Of a stretch of 64,000 nt of DNA, positions 18,227-25,793 are shown in pieces; the stretch's first letter is position 1; each line of letters opens with the position of its first letter. The DNA lies in contig NZ_CP066356.1 in the NCBI RefSeq assembly GCF_023278185.1, forward strand, positions 5,572,001 through 5,636,000, written 5' to 3'. Below the pieces are notes generated by a model. The model was not told the DNA's origin, did no database searches, and worked only from the letters and a program-made list of their open reading frames with translations. A program made the translations under genes and the position numbers. Origin of the DNA: Bradyrhizobium elkanii USDA 76. GTDB taxonomy: Bacteria; Pseudomonadota; Alphaproteobacteria; Rhizobiales; Xanthobacteraceae.

Positions 18227-18739
18227 TTGGCGGACTGGAGCGAGATCATCCTGCGTCTCGGCGCGGCCACCCTTGCCGGCTGCGCGATCGGGCTCGACCG
18301 CGACCTGCACGGCAAGCCGATCGGCCTGAAGACGCTGGGTCTCGTCAGCCTTTCGACGGCGATGGTCGTGCTGTTGGCATTGCAGGCCGTCGAGCCCGGC
18401 AAGTTCACCGACGCGGTGAGCCGCGTGATCCAGGGCGTGCTGACCGGCATCGGATTTCTCGGCGCCGGCGTGATCGTGCGGCACGGCGACCGCTTCCAGG
18501 TCCGCGGCCTGACCAGCGCCGCGTGCGCATTCTTCGCGGCTTGCGTCGGCATCGTCTGCGGCGCCGGACATTGGCCGATCGTCGTCACCGCCGTCGTGCT
18601 GGCGTTCCTGCTGTTGACCTTCGGCAAGCGGACCGAGCGATGGCTGCACCACGCGCTCGGTGGCAAGGAGGATCAGCACAGGCCGGAGGCCGCGGCAGAT
18701 CAGTCGTCGGATGCCGGCCCGCACCAGCCGGGCAAATAG
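18227..18739 (+). CDS. MgtC/SapB-family membrane protein
   Basis: A 170-residue inner-membrane protein with four to five hydrophobic segments. The family blocks are clear: GCAIGLDRDLHGKPIGLKTL near residue 20, then VLTGIGFLGAGVIVRHGD near 80, and GLTSAACAFFAACVGI near 100. MgtC proteins help cells cope with low magnesium and modulate the F1F0 ATPase in some pathogens. The start is a TTG at 18227 with AGAGGA about six bases upstream, nine bases after the previous stop; no ATG is available before the first helix. The last 40 bases overlap the 3' end of the ParB-like gene on the other strand. Confidence 0.85.
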   Translation: MADWSEIILRLGAATLAGCAIGLDRDLHGKPIGLKTLGLVSLSTAMVVLLALQAVEPGKFTDAVSRVIQGVLTGIGFLGAGVIVRHGDRFQVRGLTSAACAFFAACVGIVCGAGHWPIVVTAVVLAFLLLTFGKRTERWLHHALGGKEDQHRPEAAADQSSDAGPHQPGK

Positions 18740-19326
18740 ACCGCGTCCTTGCTGCGGCCGAGCGCCAGTCCCTTCTCCAGCGCCTTGGCGAAATTGTTCT
18801 CCACCGTCTTGCGCGGGATGTGGCGGCGCAGGAAATCGGCCCACAGGAATTCGCTGAACGGCGTCGTGTCCTTGGCAAAACCGCCCGCCCGGCGCATCTC
18901 GCCGGCGAGGCTGCGGAACGGATCGTCCCTGAGATCCTTGATCGATTTCGGAATGTCCTTGAAGTGGCGGCGCTCGCCCTTGGAATCGTAGGGGTAGACC
19001 CAGCGCTTGTTGTCCATCACGCCCCAGAACACGTCACGCTCGACCATCGTGAGATCGCCGATTACCGTGACCAGGATGTCCTTGACGCCCTCCTCGTGCA
19101 GCGCCCGCGCCATGTGATGGTGATCGACCACGTAGTAGCGATCGTCGGGACCATGGACGACCGGGATCATGTGCTTGCCCAGCAGTTCGGCGCGCTTCTT
19201 GTCCGACTTGTGCTCGCGCCAGCGCTTCCGCTTCTCCGTCACCTCCTGCATGCCGACCGTCATCTGGGTCGGCCGCAGCGACAGGATCGGGACCGGTTTG
19301 ACGTAAGGCTCGCGCGTGTGGGCCAT
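18700..19326 (-). CDS. ParB-like nuclease-domain protein
   Basis: A 208-residue protein with a ParB-like N-terminal domain: PVPILSLRPTQMTVGMQEV, then HMIPVVHGPDDRYYVVDHHHMARAL (about residues 52-76), the segment that in ParB/sulfiredoxin folds binds nucleotide and metal. It is not a chromosome-partitioning ParB: there is no helix-turn-helix or dimer domain. The C-terminal half (FSEFLWADFLRRHI) is specific to this small family, which is of unknown role. Its 3' end overlaps the MgtC-like gene by 40 bases, tail to tail. Confidence 0.8.
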   Translation of the reverse strand: MAHTREPYVKPVPILSLRPTQMTVGMQEVTEKRKRWREHKSDKKRAELLGKHMIPVVHGPDDRYYVVDHHHMARALHEEGVKDILVTVIGDLTMVERDVFWGVMDNKRWVYPYDSKGERRHFKDIPKSIKDLRDDPFRSLAGEMRRAGGFAKDTTPFSEFLWADFLRRHIPRKTVENNFAKALEKGLALGRSKDAVYLPGWCGPASDD

Positions 19327-19748
19327 GATTCATGCTCCCTTTTGACCGGCACTCCGGAACGGGTTCCACTATGTCATGAGCCCGCAGGCGGGTGAAAGAG
19401 TCCGGTTTGCCGGAATGGCTTCACGAAGCGGTGGGGCCGACGGCTGGATGGTCCAGCCTCGGCCGCCGGGCTGTCGATGCCCTCGGGCTGTCGATGCCCA
19501 GGCAGTCAACGCGCAGGCTGCCAATGCCCGGCGTGCAGCTTCAATCTCCGTGACGGCGTTGCAGCGCAAACTGTGCATGCGCGAAGGTCGAACGAATGTG
19601 TCGACATCGGCCTGCTCATCGCAATGCCGAACATCCCGCGTGACGCCGCGCAGCAGTCGCCTCGACGGCAAGCCAGTTCCTGGAGGTGATCGAAGCATGA
19701 ATACCACCTCTGCGCGCACCAAGATTTTAGGTGTGAAGTGCAGCGAAC
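19327..19748. other. Intergenic region with a short tandem repeat
   Basis: About 420 bases with no supported gene; an open frame across it has no family resemblance and unnatural composition. It contains two adjacent copies of CGGGCTGTCGATGCCC (19467-19482 and 19484-19499) and a decayed third copy near 19511. Confidence 0.45.
19467..19499. repeat. Tandem 16-base repeat, two perfect copies
   Basis: CGGGCTGTCGATGCCC occurs twice with a one-base spacer. A degenerate third unit (GGCTGCCAATGCCC) follows about ten bases later. Function unknown; probably slippage. Confidence 0.7.
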
Positions 19749-20129
19749 ATGCTAAACATAATCGGCGACGCGACCGGACTGACAACAGTGAAGACGCAGC
19801 GGCCAATCTCCTCGGATGACGAGCACGTAGTGCTCAAATTCCGGCCGCGTACCTCGGCGCAGCCGCCCGGCAAGCGCGAGGGGCCGCTCCGATCGACTCG
19901 CCCGGCCTCCGTTGCCAACGATCTCTCTCGTTATGAGAAGCCGCGCGAGGAGCCGGACGATTTCCGCCAGCGCATGCTCGCCAATATCGCCGCCTTCGCC
20001 TTCACGGTGGCGCTCACCGCGATCGGCATCTGGCTTGCCATGAGCATCGCCGATTTGCGCAAGACGCAGGATTGCGTGCTGATGGGCCGCCGGGATTGCG
20101 CGAAGATTACGGTGATGCCGCGCAGCTAG
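19749..20129 (+). CDS. Hypothetical protein with one membrane segment
   Basis: A 126-residue protein without a named family. The first 70 residues are hydrophilic and Pro/Arg-rich (VVLKFRPRTSAQPPGKREG), followed by DDFRQRMLANIAAFAFTVAL and a single hydrophobic helix (about 80-102). The last 23 residues contain two Cys (QDCVLMGRRDCAKI), which may form a disulfide if the tail is periplasmic. The topology would place the long N-terminus in the cytoplasm. Composition is like that of its neighbours, which supports a real gene. Confidence 0.75.
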   Translation: MLNIIGDATGLTTVKTQRPISSDDEHVVLKFRPRTSAQPPGKREGPLRSTRPASVANDLSRYEKPREEPDDFRQRMLANIAAFAFTVALTAIGIWLAMSIADLRKTQDCVLMGRRDCAKITVMPRS

Positions 20130-20307
20130 GCTGGCCGGAACCCTGCCCAAAAAGCGTCCTTGCGAGGCCGGCCAAGCTCCATTGAACTAACGGCCCTGCT
20201 CCGATATACGGGCACACGACTCCGGCACCAGCAATCGGGCATTCCGGGGCAACGCGCCCGCCTCCTCTGAGCCGACCCTGAATTACCTTCAATATATCAA
20301 AGGCTTA

Positions 20308-20610
20308 ATGATGTCCTCCACATTCGAGCAGATCGCCAACATTATCGCGGAGACCTGCGACATCCCGCGCGACACGATCAAGCCGGAGAGCCACGCGATC
20401 GACGATCTGGGGATCGACAGCCTCGACTTCCTCGACATCGCGTTTGCCATCGACAAGGCCTTTGGGATCAAGATGCCGCTCGAAAAGTGGACCCAGGAGG
20501 TCAACGACGGCAAGGCCACGACGGAGCAGTATTTCGTGTTGAAGAATCTCGCCGACCGCATCGACGAGCTGGTTGCAGCCAAGAACGCGGGCACGGGCAC
20601 GGGCTCGTAA
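20308..20610 (+). CDS. acpXL: Specialised acyl carrier protein AcpXL
   Basis: A 100-residue acyl carrier protein. The phosphopantetheine attachment serine is Ser38 in GIDSLDFLD. It is longer than housekeeping AcpP and has the C-terminal [17 protein letters not shown] segment of AcpXL, the carrier on which rhizobia build the very long 27-hydroxy-octacosanoate-type chain for lipid A. It is the first gene of a five-gene operon continuing to lpxXL. Two ATGs are in tandem (20308 and 20311), with AAAGG just upstream; the first is used. Confidence 0.93.
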   Translation: MMSSTFEQIANIIAETCDIPRDTIKPESHAIDDLGIDSLDFLDIAFAIDKAFGIKMPLEKWTQEVNDGKATTEQYFVLKNLADRIDELVAAKNAGTGTGS

Positions 20611-20619
20611 TCGCCCATC

Positions 20620-21096
20620 ATGCAGCTCGAAATCTTTCAGCTGATTGATCGGATCGTCGACCTCAACCTCGACGCAAGGACCATTGTCGTCGAGGCGGAT
20701 GTCCCGCCCGACAGCCATTCGGTGTTCGCAGGGCACTTCCCGGGCTATCCGATCATGCCCGGCGTGCTGCTGACCGAAGCAATGGCCCAGAGCTCGGGCT
20801 GGCTGATCCTCGGTCTGACCAAGTTCGAGCGCATGCCCTTCCTCGCCATGGTCAAGGAAGCCAAGATGCGCGGCTTCGTCAGCCCCGGTTCGCTCCTGAC
20901 CATCGAGGCCAAGATCGAGCACGAAGGTTCAGGCTTCGCCGTGACCTCGGCGAAGGTTCGCGTCGGCAAGGAGCTCAAGTGCAATGCCGAGCTGACCTTC
21001 CGTCATATCCCCTTTCCCAGCCCGGACTTGCGCGTGCACATGGATGCGATGGCCACCAAGATCGGGTTTCCGCAGCAGGCAATGAGTCATGGCTGA
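20620..21096 (+). CDS. fabZXL: Beta-hydroxyacyl-ACP dehydratase of the VLCFA cluster (FabZ-like)
   Basis: A 158-residue hot-dog-fold dehydratase. His39 in AGHFPGYPIMPGVL and Glu53 in LLTEAMAQ are the catalytic pair of FabZ. It should remove water from beta-hydroxyacyl-AcpXL during chain elongation. It begins nine bases after acpXL, and its last eight bases overlap fabF2XL, which indicates translational coupling within the operon. Confidence 0.9.
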   Translation: MQLEIFQLIDRIVDLNLDARTIVVEADVPPDSHSVFAGHFPGYPIMPGVLLTEAMAQSSGWLILGLTKFERMPFLAMVKEAKMRGFVSPGSLLTIEAKIEHEGSGFAVTSAKVRVGKELKCNAELTFRHIPFPSPDLRVHMDAMATKIGFPQQAMSHG

Positions 21097-22273
21097 GAAG
21101 GAAGTCTGGATCACCGGCGTAGGCCTGCTCTCCTCGCTTGGCGAAGGGCTGGATGCGCATTGGGAGGCGCTCGGCGCCCGGCGCGTCAATGCCGACGAGA
21201 AGCGTCTCGCGCCATACGTGATCCATCCGATCGCCCCCGTCAGCTTCGACGCCCAGATCCCGAAGAAAGGCGATCAGCGTCAGATGGAAACGTGGCAGCG
21301 GATCGGTACCTATGCCGCCGGGCTGGCGCTCGATTCCGCCGGCGTCAAAGGCAATCAGGAAATCCTGTCGCGGATGGACATGATCATCGCAGCCGGTGGC
21401 GGCGAGCGTGACCTCAATGTCGACCTGGCGATCATGAACGCCGACGCGCAGGGCAAGCTGCCGCCCGCCCTGCTCAACGAGAAGCTGATGAACGAGCTGC
21501 GCCCGACGCTGTTCCTGGCGCAGCTCTCCAACCTGCTCGCCGGCAACATCGCGATCGTTCACGGCGTGTGCGGGACCTCGCGCACCTTCATGGGCGAGGA
21601 AGCCTCAAGCATCGACGCGGCACGGATCGCGGTCGCGCGCATCGGGGCCGGCCAAAGTGACATCGCCTTGGTCGGCGCCGCTCATAACGGCGATCGCGGC
21701 GACCTCTTGATGCTTTATGCATTCGGCGATCTCGCCCTCAAGGACCAGCATAGCTCGGTCTGGGCCCGCAGGAACAACCCGGGCTTTGCCATCGGCTCCG
21801 CCGGCGCCTTCCTGGTGATGGAATCGCGCGAACATGCCGAGGCCCGCGGCGCCGAGCCGTACGCCAAGCTGACCAAGGTGGTCGCCGACCTTGCCCGACG
21901 CAAGGAGCCGGGCGCCGTGACGAAATCGCTGCAGGCGTTGTGGCCGCAGCTCGGCGTCAGCGGCGACAACGGTATCCTGATCACGGGCGCGACCGGCGCC
22001 GAGCCTGCGACCGCCGAAGAGCGCGCATTCCTCAGCCAGCATGCCGGCTTTGCCGTCCGCGCCACCGGAACGACCTTTGGCCACACCATGGAGGCGCAGT
22101 TCCCGCTCGGGCTCGCGCTGGCCGCGCTGTCGATCTCGCGCGGCGCGCTCTATCCGGCCAACGACCCGACCGGGCTGGAGGTTGAAAAAACCGAAGCGCC
22201 AACCCAGATTGTTGTCGTGGGGGTCGGCCACTGGCAGGGCGAAGGCATGGCACTGGTCGAGGCCGTCAAGTAA
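21089..22273 (+). CDS. fabF2XL: Beta-ketoacyl-ACP synthase-like protein FabF2XL (one catalytic His missing)
   Basis: A 394-residue thiolase-fold protein of the KAS II type, second of two in the operon. Cys161 is kept in HGVCGTSRTFMG, though the surrounding TACASS consensus is lost. The histidine of the usual NAHGTST motif is absent: the equivalent segment reads ILITGATGAEP. The second histidine is kept in GTTFGHTMEA. Such a change suggests a non-condensing or chain-length-setting partner of FabF1XL, as in KS/CLF pairs, but this is inference. It overlaps fabZXL by eight bases. Confidence 0.88.
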   Translation: MAEKEVWITGVGLLSSLGEGLDAHWEALGARRVNADEKRLAPYVIHPIAPVSFDAQIPKKGDQRQMETWQRIGTYAAGLALDSAGVKGNQEILSRMDMIIAAGGGERDLNVDLAIMNADAQGKLPPALLNEKLMNELRPTLFLAQLSNLLAGNIAIVHGVCGTSRTFMGEEASSIDAARIAVARIGAGQSDIALVGAAHNGDRGDLLMLYAFGDLALKDQHSSVWARRNNPGFAIGSAGAFLVMESREHAEARGAEPYAKLTKVVADLARRKEPGAVTKSLQALWPQLGVSGDNGILITGATGAEPATAEERAFLSQHAGFAVRATGTTFGHTMEAQFPLGLALAALSISRGALYPANDPTGLEVEKTEAPTQIVVVGVGHWQGEGMALVEAVK

Positions 22274-22300
22274 TTCGGCGCAAGCACCGACGGGGACACC

Positions 22301-23578
22301 ATGACAGCACCACGCGATAAATTCGGCCGACCGATCGTCGTCGTGACCGGCATGGGAATCGTGACGTCGCTCGGCGGCGGCAAGACCGACAATTGGAAGC
22401 GCCTCACCGCGGGTGAGTCCGGCATCAAGACCGTGACACGCTTCCCACTCGACAGTATGAAGACGACGATGGCCGGCGCCGTCGATTTCGTCACCGTCGA
22501 CCCGTTCTCCTCGACCAGCCTGTCGCAGCGTCTGGCGGAGATCGCGACCGAAGAAGCGCTCGAGCAAGCCGGCATCGGCAGCAAGGGCGACTTTCCCGGC
22601 CCGCTGTTCCTGGCAGTCGCACCGATCGAGACCGAGTGGCCGCAGCGGCTCGAAGTCGCGCGCGAGGTTCCGACCAAGGACTTTGGAATCATCGAATACC
22701 TGGCGACCTGCAGCGGCGGGAAGTTCGCGCACTTTCACCGGCGCTTCACCTTCGGCTCCGTCGCGCTCCACCTCGCCGAGACCTTCGGCACCAAAGGGTC
22801 GCCGATTTCGCTGTCGACGGCTTGCGCGTCCGGCGCGACCGCGATCCAGCTCGGCGTCGAGGCGATCCGCCGCGGTGAAACCGATGCAACGCTGTGCATC
22901 GCGACCGACGGCTCGGTCAATCCCGAAGCCATGGTGCGCTTCTCGCTGCTGTCGGCTCTCTCCACCCAAAACGACCCGCCGCAGGCCGCCTCAAAACCGT
23001 TCTCGAAGAACCGCGACGGCTTCGTGATGGCCGAGGGCGCCGGTGCGCTGGTGCTCGAGAGCTACGACGCCGCGATGGCGCGCGGCGCGCGCATCCTCGG
23101 CGTCGTTGCCGGCTGCGGCGAGCTCACCGATTCCTTCCACCGCACCCGCTCGAGCCCGGACGGCAAGCCGGCGATCGGCTGCGTGCGCAAGACGCTCGCC
23201 GATGCTGGAATGGAGCCCGAGCAAATCGATCACATCAACGCGCACGGGACCTCGACGCCGGAAAACGACAAGATGGAGTATCTTGCGACCTCGGCCGTGT
23301 TTGGCGAACACACCAAAAACATTCCGGTGTCGTCGAACAAGTCGATGGTCGGCCACACCATCTCGGCCGCCGGTGCAGTCGAGGCGATCTTCTCGCTGCT
23401 CACGCTCGAGCATCAGCGGATTCCGCCGACGATCAACTACGAGGTGCCTGATCCCGCGATCCCGTTCGACGTGGTCGGCAACAAGGCGCGCGATGCCAAG
23501 GTGACCGCCGTGATGTCGAACTCGTTCGGGTTCGGCGGGCAGAACGCCTCACTGATCTTGACGCGCGAGCCGGCTTAG
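22301..23578 (+). CDS. fabF1XL: Beta-ketoacyl-ACP synthase FabF1XL
   Basis: A 425-residue KAS II-type condensing enzyme with a complete Cys-His-His triad: Cys175 in LSTACASGAT, His315 in NAHGTSTPEND and His352 in NKSMVGHT. It should condense malonyl-ACP with the growing acyl chain on AcpXL, extending it beyond C18. It follows fabF2XL by 27 bases. In its cluster context it is the active elongation synthase for the lipid A very-long-chain acyl group. Confidence 0.93.
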   Translation: MTAPRDKFGRPIVVVTGMGIVTSLGGGKTDNWKRLTAGESGIKTVTRFPLDSMKTTMAGAVDFVTVDPFSSTSLSQRLAEIATEEALEQAGIGSKGDFPGPLFLAVAPIETEWPQRLEVAREVPTKDFGIIEYLATCSGGKFAHFHRRFTFGSVALHLAETFGTKGSPISLSTACASGATAIQLGVEAIRRGETDATLCIATDGSVNPEAMVRFSLLSALSTQNDPPQAASKPFSKNRDGFVMAEGAGALVLESYDAAMARGARILGVVAGCGELTDSFHRTRSSPDGKPAIGCVRKTLADAGMEPEQIDHINAHGTSTPENDKMEYLATSAVFGEHTKNIPVSSNKSMVGHTISAAGAVEAIFSLLTLEHQRIPPTINYEVPDPAIPFDVVGNKARDAKVTAVMSNSFGFGGQNASLILTREPA

Positions 23579-23595
23579 CGCCCTCGCCTCATCAG

Positions 23596-24531
23596 ATGAA
23601 ACGTCTGCTCCTTCGCGCCAGGGCGCACCTGCGTGACGCCGCGAAGCCCGTGACCGACGCGGCGATCGGCGGGCTGACGATCGGCCTGCTGCGTACAACG
23701 CGCTATTTCGATCCCGAGAAGACCGCAAGGTTCTTCGGCCGTGCCGCCCATTTCATCGGCCGCCGGCTGCGTGAGGATCGCATCGGTCGCGAGAATCTCA
23801 CGGCCGCATTTCCAGAAAAGTCACCGGAGGAGATCGAGGAGATCCTGACGGGCGTCTGGCACAACCTCGGACGCATCGGCGCTGAATTCGCGCACATCGA
23901 CCGCATCTGGGATCACGATCCCCAGAATCCCGACAAGCCGGGTCGCGTCGAATTCTCGGCGCGCAGCAAGCAGCTGTTCGACCAGTTGCGTGACGACGGC
24001 AAGCCGGCACTGTTCTTCGCCGCACATCTCGGCAACTGGGAGCTCTCTCCAATTGCCGCAGCAGCGCATGGGCTCGACGCCACCATCCTGTTTCGGCGGC
24101 CGAACATCGAAGCCGCCGACCGCGCCATCGAGCGCATCCGCGCGGTCAATCTGGGCACACTGGTGCCGGCCGGCCGCGACGCGCCGCTCAAGCTGGCGCA
24201 GGCGCTGAAGAACGGCCAGCACGTCGCGATGCTGGTCGATCAGTATTTGACCAACGGCGTTCCCGTCACCTTCTTCGGCCGCAAGACTACGGCCAATCCG
24301 CTGCTGGCGCGCCTGCGCCGGCAGATCGATTGCCCCATCCACGGCACGCGGATCATCCGCCTGCCCGACGGTCGCTTCCGCGGCGAGGTCACCGAGGAAG
24401 TCAAGCCGGTGTTCGACGCATCCGGCCAGATCGATATCCAGGGCACCATGCAGGCGGTCACCGACGTCGTCGAGGGCTGGATCCGTGAGTATCCCGATCA
24501 ATGGCTCTGGCTGCACCGGCGCTGGCGATAG
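23596..24531 (+). CDS. lpxXL: Lipid A very-long-chain acyltransferase LpxXL
   Basis: A 311-residue membrane-associated acyltransferase of the LpxL/HtrB family. The catalytic HX4E motif is His144-to-Glu149 in FAAHLGNWELS. Other family blocks are LFRRPNI (near 165), VPAGRDAP and MLVDQYLTNGVPVTFFGR (near 215-235). It should move the very long chain from AcpXL onto lipid A at the inner face of the inner membrane. It begins 17 bases after fabF1XL; the alcohol dehydrogenase gene (adh2XL) found at this place in some rhizobia is absent. Confidence 0.92.
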   Translation: MKRLLLRARAHLRDAAKPVTDAAIGGLTIGLLRTTRYFDPEKTARFFGRAAHFIGRRLREDRIGRENLTAAFPEKSPEEIEEILTGVWHNLGRIGAEFAHIDRIWDHDPQNPDKPGRVEFSARSKQLFDQLRDDGKPALFFAAHLGNWELSPIAAAAHGLDATILFRRPNIEAADRAIERIRAVNLGTLVPAGRDAPLKLAQALKNGQHVAMLVDQYLTNGVPVTFFGRKTTANPLLARLRRQIDCPIHGTRIIRLPDGRFRGEVTEEVKPVFDASGQIDIQGTMQAVTDVVEGWIREYPDQWLWLHRRWR

Positions 24532-24544
24532 GCTCATCCGACTT

Positions 24545-24669
24545 GTCATTCCGGGGCGATGCGAAGCATCGAACCCTCAGGTGCGCAATTGCGCACCGAG
24601 AATCTCGAGATTCCCCGATGCGCAATTGCGCATCTCAGGTCTGGTGCTGACGCACCATCCCGGAATGAC
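24545..24669. repeat. Composite palindromic intergenic repeat, type B (long copy)
   Basis: An element bounded by GTCATTCCGGGG and CCCGGAATGAC. Inside it are three perfect palindromes: GGTGCGCAATTGCGCACC (24580-24597), GAATCTCGAGATTC (24600-24613) and GATGCGCAATTGCGCATC (24617-24634). The two 18-base palindromes share a 14-base core. It lies between lpxXL and the convergent potF-like gene and could act as a bidirectional terminator. A shorter relative is at 47459-47520. Confidence 0.85.
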
Positions 24670-24677
24670 GCGTCGCG

Positions 24678-25787
24678 TCACTTCCCGGTTTTCACCCTCG
24701 TCCACAAGCGATTGATGATCCGCTGCGTCGCGGGATCGCGCGCGGTGATCACGAACAGCTTCTTCTGCATCGCCTCGTCGGGATAGATGTTCTTGTCGGT
24801 GAAGATCTTCGGATCGATCAGCTTCTGACTCGCCAGATTGCCGTTGGCGTAGGACAGGAAGTTCGAGTTCTTCGCCGCGACCTCGGGACGGTAGAGGTAG
24901 TTGATCAGCTCATAGGCCTCTGCAACGTTCTTCGCATCCGACGGAATCGCCAGATTGTCGAAGAACATCTGCGCGCCCTCCTTCGGGATCGTGTAACCGA
25001 TCTCGACGCCGGAGTTGGCTTCCGCCGCCCGGCTGCGCGCCTGCATGATGTCGCCCGACCATCCGACCACGAAGCAGATTTCGCCCGAGGCCAGCGCGCT
25101 GAGATATTCGGACGAGTGGAATTTGCGCACATAGGGCCGGATCCTGATGACGAGATCGGCGGCCTTCTCGAGGTCGGCCTGCTTGGTCGAGTTCGGATCG
25201 AGGCCGAGATAGCTCAGCGCCGCCGGCAGGATGTCGTCGGCGGAATCCAGCATGTGGATGCCGCAATCCTTGAACTTGGCGAGGTTCTCCGGCTTGAACA
25301 CCATGTCCCAACTGTCGATCTTCGCGTCGGGACCGAGAATCTTCTCCGCGATCTTGACATTGTAGCCGATGCCGGTGGTGCCCCACATGTAGTTGGCGCC
25401 GTAATTGTTGCCGGGATCGTAGGTGGCAAGTTGGCTCGTTACCACGGGCCATGCATTGGCGAGGTTCGGCAGCTTCGACTTGTCGAGCTTGAGGAACACC
25501 TTCGCGGTGATCTGGCGCTGCAGGAAGTAGCCCGTCGGCACCACGACATCGTAGCCCGACTTGCCAGCGAGCAACCGCGTCTCCAGCGTCTCGTTGGCGT
25601 CGAACGTATCGTAGACGACCTTGATGCCGGTTTCCTTGGTGAAGTCCTCCAGGACTTCCGGCGCCATGTAGTTCGACCAGTTGTAGAAGTTGACCGTGCG
25701 CTCCTCGGCGTCAGCGGAGGCCGAGAGCAGCAGGACCGTCGCGACCGCGCCGACGAAGCTGACGAGACGACGGTTCTGCTCTCGCAT
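24678..25787 (-). CDS. Periplasmic polyamine-binding protein (PotF/PotD family)
   Basis: A 369-residue extracytoplasmic binding protein for an ABC importer. A signal peptide (about 1-27, ending ASADAEE) is followed by the family start VNFYNWSNYMAPEVLEDF. Polyamine-pocket blocks such as YDVVVPTGYFLQRQI, NYMWGTTGIGYN and SGEICFVVGWSGDI are present, matching PotF-type putrescine-binding proteins. No permease or ATPase gene is adjacent, so it must use components encoded elsewhere. It ends beside a repeat element. The upstream aminotransferase starts on the same strand with six bases between, suggesting one transcript. Confidence 0.88.
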   Translation of the reverse strand: MREQNRRLVSFVGAVATVLLLSASADAEERTVNFYNWSNYMAPEVLEDFTKETGIKVVYDTFDANETLETRLLAGKSGYDVVVPTGYFLQRQITAKVFLKLDKSKLPNLANAWPVVTSQLATYDPGNNYGANYMWGTTGIGYNVKIAEKILGPDAKIDSWDMVFKPENLAKFKDCGIHMLDSADDILPAALSYLGLDPNSTKQADLEKAADLVIRIRPYVRKFHSSEYLSALASGEICFVVGWSGDIMQARSRAAEANSGVEIGYTIPKEGAQMFFDNLAIPSDAKNVAEAYELINYLYRPEVAAKNSNFLSYANGNLASQKLIDPKIFTDKNIYPDEAMQKKLFVITARDPATQRIINRLWTRVKTGK

Positions 25788-25793
25788 TCTGGC

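Noticed and set aside
18700..19326. Chromosome-partitioning ParB
   Set aside because: The protein has only a ParB-like nuclease-type domain; there is no helix-turn-helix, no parA gene and no parS-like site nearby.
19376..19819. 147-codon open frame in the gap after the ParB-like gene
   Set aside because: Its composition is not protein-like, it spans a tandem repeat, and it overlaps the better candidate starting at 19749.
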